In this document: one piece after another, positions 7,782-9,239 of the stretch
How positions within the stretch are numbered: the first letter of the stretch is position 1
How the letters are laid out: each line of letters starts with the position of its first letter
Assembly: GCA_002412985.1 (NCBI GenBank)
Contig: DHWC01000015.1
Span: forward strand, 1-9,239
Source of the DNA: Methylocystaceae bacterium UBA5192
GTDB lineage: Bacteria; Pseudomonadota; Alphaproteobacteria; Rhizobiales; Beijerinckiaceae
Direction of reading: 5' to 3'
Length of the DNA stretch: 9,239 nucleotides
The notes under the pieces: generated by a model
What the model saw: the letters and a program-made list of their open reading frames with translations, nothing else
What the model was told of the DNA's origin: nothing
The model's database searches: none
Translations under genes and position numbers: made by a program

Positions 7782-7993
7782 TGAGTTTCTTCTCCGTCTG
7801 GATAAGCAACGACGCACAATAAGCCGTTTTCATGGAATCAGATTTATATCAATTAGTTTCAAATGCAGGAGCGCAGCTAAAAAGTCGACCCCGAGGAATT
7901 TTATAGGTTTGAGGCCGCTTCGCTTTGGCGGCAAATTAGGCTATTATTAACCAAATTTTCGCTTAGCCGAACAGGGGAAAGACCTGAAATTCT
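7782..7993. promoter_or_regulatory. Divergent intergenic region between the GH94 gene and the tail-anchored protein gene
   Basis: This is the only sizeable non-coding stretch and must carry the 5' signals of both divergent genes. On the minus strand there are AT-rich -10-like boxes (TATAAA at 7843-7848 and 7900-7905), but neither has a good -35 partner at 16-18 bases. On the plus strand TATTAT (7942-7947) resembles a -10 box, again without a clear -35. TTAACC at 7947-7952 resembles one half of an alphaproteobacterial CtrA site, but the second half at the expected spacing is TTCG, not TTAA. A GC-rich inverted repeat, GCCGC/GCGGC with a 9-base loop, lies at 7914-7932. I cannot name a promoter with confidence. 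Confidence 0.45.
7792..7795 (-). promoter_or_regulatory. Ribosome binding site deciding the GH94 gene start
   Basis: The minus strand reads GGAG, ten bases before the ATG at 7781, inside a purine-rich run. The alternative upstream GTG at 7817 has no such site and would add an unlikely arginine-rich leader of 12 residues. Confidence 0.6.
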
Positions 7994-8689
7994 ATGGATG
8001 ATTCTTTCCCTCACACTCCACCCAGCGTAAAAATTAATGATGGGCTCATGGAAGATAACAGTCCAAATCTCTCCCATGAGGATGAGCCAGATCCCACGAG
8101 CATACCACCCCATTCTCTTGACGGCCGCGTGCATACGCTTGCTCGGGCAGTTCGTCGCGCGCGACTAGATAACGCCGAGCAGTCTGCGGCGTTGATTGAT
8201 CTTCGACTTGCTGAAGTTACGCGTCTCGAGATCGTTCAAGAAGCGCTTGGGGATCTTTTTCAACAGATCCCAAAAGAGTGCGATATCTTTGATCTCGCGA
8301 TCTCTCCGGGAGAACATCCGCGCCTCTTTATAGATTATCTCGGCTTTATCGAGATGCATCATGACAAACGAGTCTATTGCTTTCTACAAGACACCCGATA
8401 CGGCCGGATCAAAATCTGTGAAAGCGATCGAGTGGATCCAATCGTCGCCGCCGTCACCGATTATGTCGCCCACCGACTTGTTGAGCGAGAAAAAGCTTTA
8501 TCAATCGATTATGCCAGCGGCGGCTACGCGCTCTTAAAGGCTCGATCCTCACAGATCAAAGACAACAAAACTGAGGGTGCGGTTTGGAAGATTTATCTTC
8601 AGCTTTGTGAGCTTTTAAGCGCGAGCTGTTTTCTGCTTTTGCTTATCATCATTGGGCTATGGTTTTATCGAGCCTCTGGCGCGAACTGA
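7994..8689 (+). CDS. Hypothetical protein with C-terminal membrane anchor
   Basis: I do not recognise a named family for this 231-residue protein. Residues 1-43 are polar, acidic and proline-rich and look disordered. Residues about 45-90 are charged and helical with Leu/Ala spacing that would suit a coiled coil. A compact mixed region follows (about 94-165), with CDIFDLAI, PRLFIDYLGFIEM and FLQDTRYGR as its most distinctive stretches. Residues about 204-226 form one strongly hydrophobic helix with only a handful of residues after it. With no N-terminal signal peptide this suggests a tail-anchored inner-membrane protein with its bulk in the cytoplasm. Upstream in frame there is a stop at 7985, so the ATG at 7994 is the first possible start. 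Its nearest AGGGG is 16 bases away, too far to be convincing, and the in-frame ATG at 8048 is a real alternative. It is divergent from the GH94 gene and convergent with the phosphoesterase gene. Confidence 0.8.
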   Translation: MDDSFPHTPPSVKINDGLMEDNSPNLSHEDEPDPTSIPPHSLDGRVHTLARAVRRARLDNAEQSAALIDLRLAEVTRLEIVQEALGDLFQQIPKECDIFDLAISPGEHPRLFIDYLGFIEMHHDKRVYCFLQDTRYGRIKICESDRVDPIVAAVTDYVAHRLVEREKALSIDYASGGYALLKARSSQIKDNKTEGAVWKIYLQLCELLSASCFLLLLIIIGLWFYRASGAN

Positions 8690-8703
8690 CGCTTCAGACT
8701 GAC

Positions 8704-9239
8704 TTAGATATCAAAATTAGCCAGTTCCGTAATCTCACCTTTATTATTAAGTCCTCTTCTTATCACATTGATTTTTAATTCTTTATCAACCTGGCTAAAG
8801 CGATAGATGTGGTAAGAAGCCGACGGTCGATGCCCTTCCTGTCGAGCTGAAGCGGATGCAACGCCCACTACCGGAACAGCCTTGCTCGGCCCACGAATAT
8901 AGGCGACGCTGGGCCTATGATTATGCCCGTGTAAAATTAACTCTGCGCCCTGGCGCTCAATCACCTCCTCAAAGGCGACCGCATCTTCTAAACCGCGCAG
9001 CAGACTAGCGCCTCCGACATTGGGCGGGTGATGCAGAAAAACCACCCGAATTAGCCCTTCTTGTTTCATTCGCGCCAATTGTTCTGACAGGCGCTCGAGC
9101 TGTTGCGGTCCGAGACGGCCAGACGCGACGAATGGCGCTGTAGGAACGCCTGAGTTTAAACCAATCAACGCAAGCTTATCCCTGCGACGCAGATATGGAA
9201 ATCCAGGCACAGTTTCATCAGTCGTCGTCCATGGGGCAA
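8704..9239 (-). CDS. Metallophosphoesterase (calcineurin-like), C-terminal part (runs off right edge)
   Basis: The visible 177 residues carry the C-terminal metal-binding motifs of calcineurin-like phosphoesterases: FLHHPP (about 67-72 of the fragment) and LHGHNH (about 102-107), where the histidines bind the two metal ions. The N-terminal motifs (DxH, GDxxD, GNHD) would lie beyond the window. The overall look, including RRR.KLALIGLNS and VPTAPFVASGRLG before the metal motifs, fits the CpdA-like / class III cyclic nucleotide phosphodiesterase group, but substrates in this superfamily vary widely and cannot be assigned. The reading frame stays open to the edge. An internal GTG at 9210 could be mistaken for a start, but nine further sense codons precede it and a 168-residue protein would lack half the active site. 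The gene converges on the tail-anchored protein gene with 14 bases between the stops and no clear terminator hairpin. Confidence 0.92.
   Translation of the reverse strand, partial: APWTTTDETVPGFPYLRRRDKLALIGLNSGVPTAPFVASGRLGPQQLERLSEQLARMKQEGLIRVVFLHHPPNVGGASLLRGLEDAVAFEEVIERQGAELILHGHNHRPSVAYIRGPSKAVPVVGVASASARQEGHRPSASYHIYRFSQVDKELKINVIRRGLNNKGEITELANFDI

Noticed and set aside
7901..8134. Minus-strand open frame of 77 codons overlapping the divergent region
   Set aside because: It is antisense to the start of the tail-anchored protein gene and lacks a ribosome binding site or recognisable features.
8687..8706. Bidirectional terminator between the convergent genes
   Set aside because: Only a 4-bp CTGA/TCAG pairing is visible and there are no T runs; too little to call.

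Overview
The window reads as chromosomal DNA of an alphaproteobacterium, most likely of the order Hyphomicrobiales (Rhizobiales). The pointers are the tsaD-gpsA gene pair, a very large membrane-anchored GH94 protein related to cyclic beta-1,2-glucan synthases, and the style of the metallophosphoesterase at the right edge. Base composition looks close to balanced, a little AT-leaning by eye, which is low for that order. The order-level call is therefore tentative. I see no mobile elements, CRISPR arrays, tRNAs or rRNAs, and coding density is high.

Layout. Four genes run leftward and look like one operon: a large GH94/NdvB-like membrane protein (7781 to 2331), a pteridine-reductase-like SDR enzyme (2288 to 1527), tsaD (1515 to 457) and the first 122 codons of gpsA (368 to the left edge). 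The gaps are 42, 11 and 88 bases. The SDR stop codon is embedded in the tsaD Shine-Dalgarno sequence, so those two genes are probably translationally coupled. A 212-base divergent intergenic region (7782-7993) separates this block from a rightward gene (7994-8689) for an unrecognised 231-residue protein with one C-terminal membrane anchor. That gene converges, 14 bases apart, on the 3' part of a leftward metallophosphoesterase gene that runs off the right edge (8704-9239).

How the genes fit together. TsaD makes the t6A modification of tRNA, GpsA makes glycerol-3-phosphate for phospholipids, and the SDR enzyme probably reduces a pterin or dihydrofolate. All three are housekeeping functions. 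The unusual member is the first gene. It carries the carbohydrate-binding and GH94 phosphorylase-type half of an NdvB/Cgs cyclic glucan synthase, but in place of the GT84 glucosyltransferase it has about 730 residues with some 17-18 hydrophobic segments. That architecture, two altered residues in otherwise conserved GH94 motifs, and a short C-terminus make it the best candidate in the window for new biology. It may be a membrane-bound glucan phosphorylase, chain-length controller or coupled exporter. The tail-anchored protein is the second candidate.
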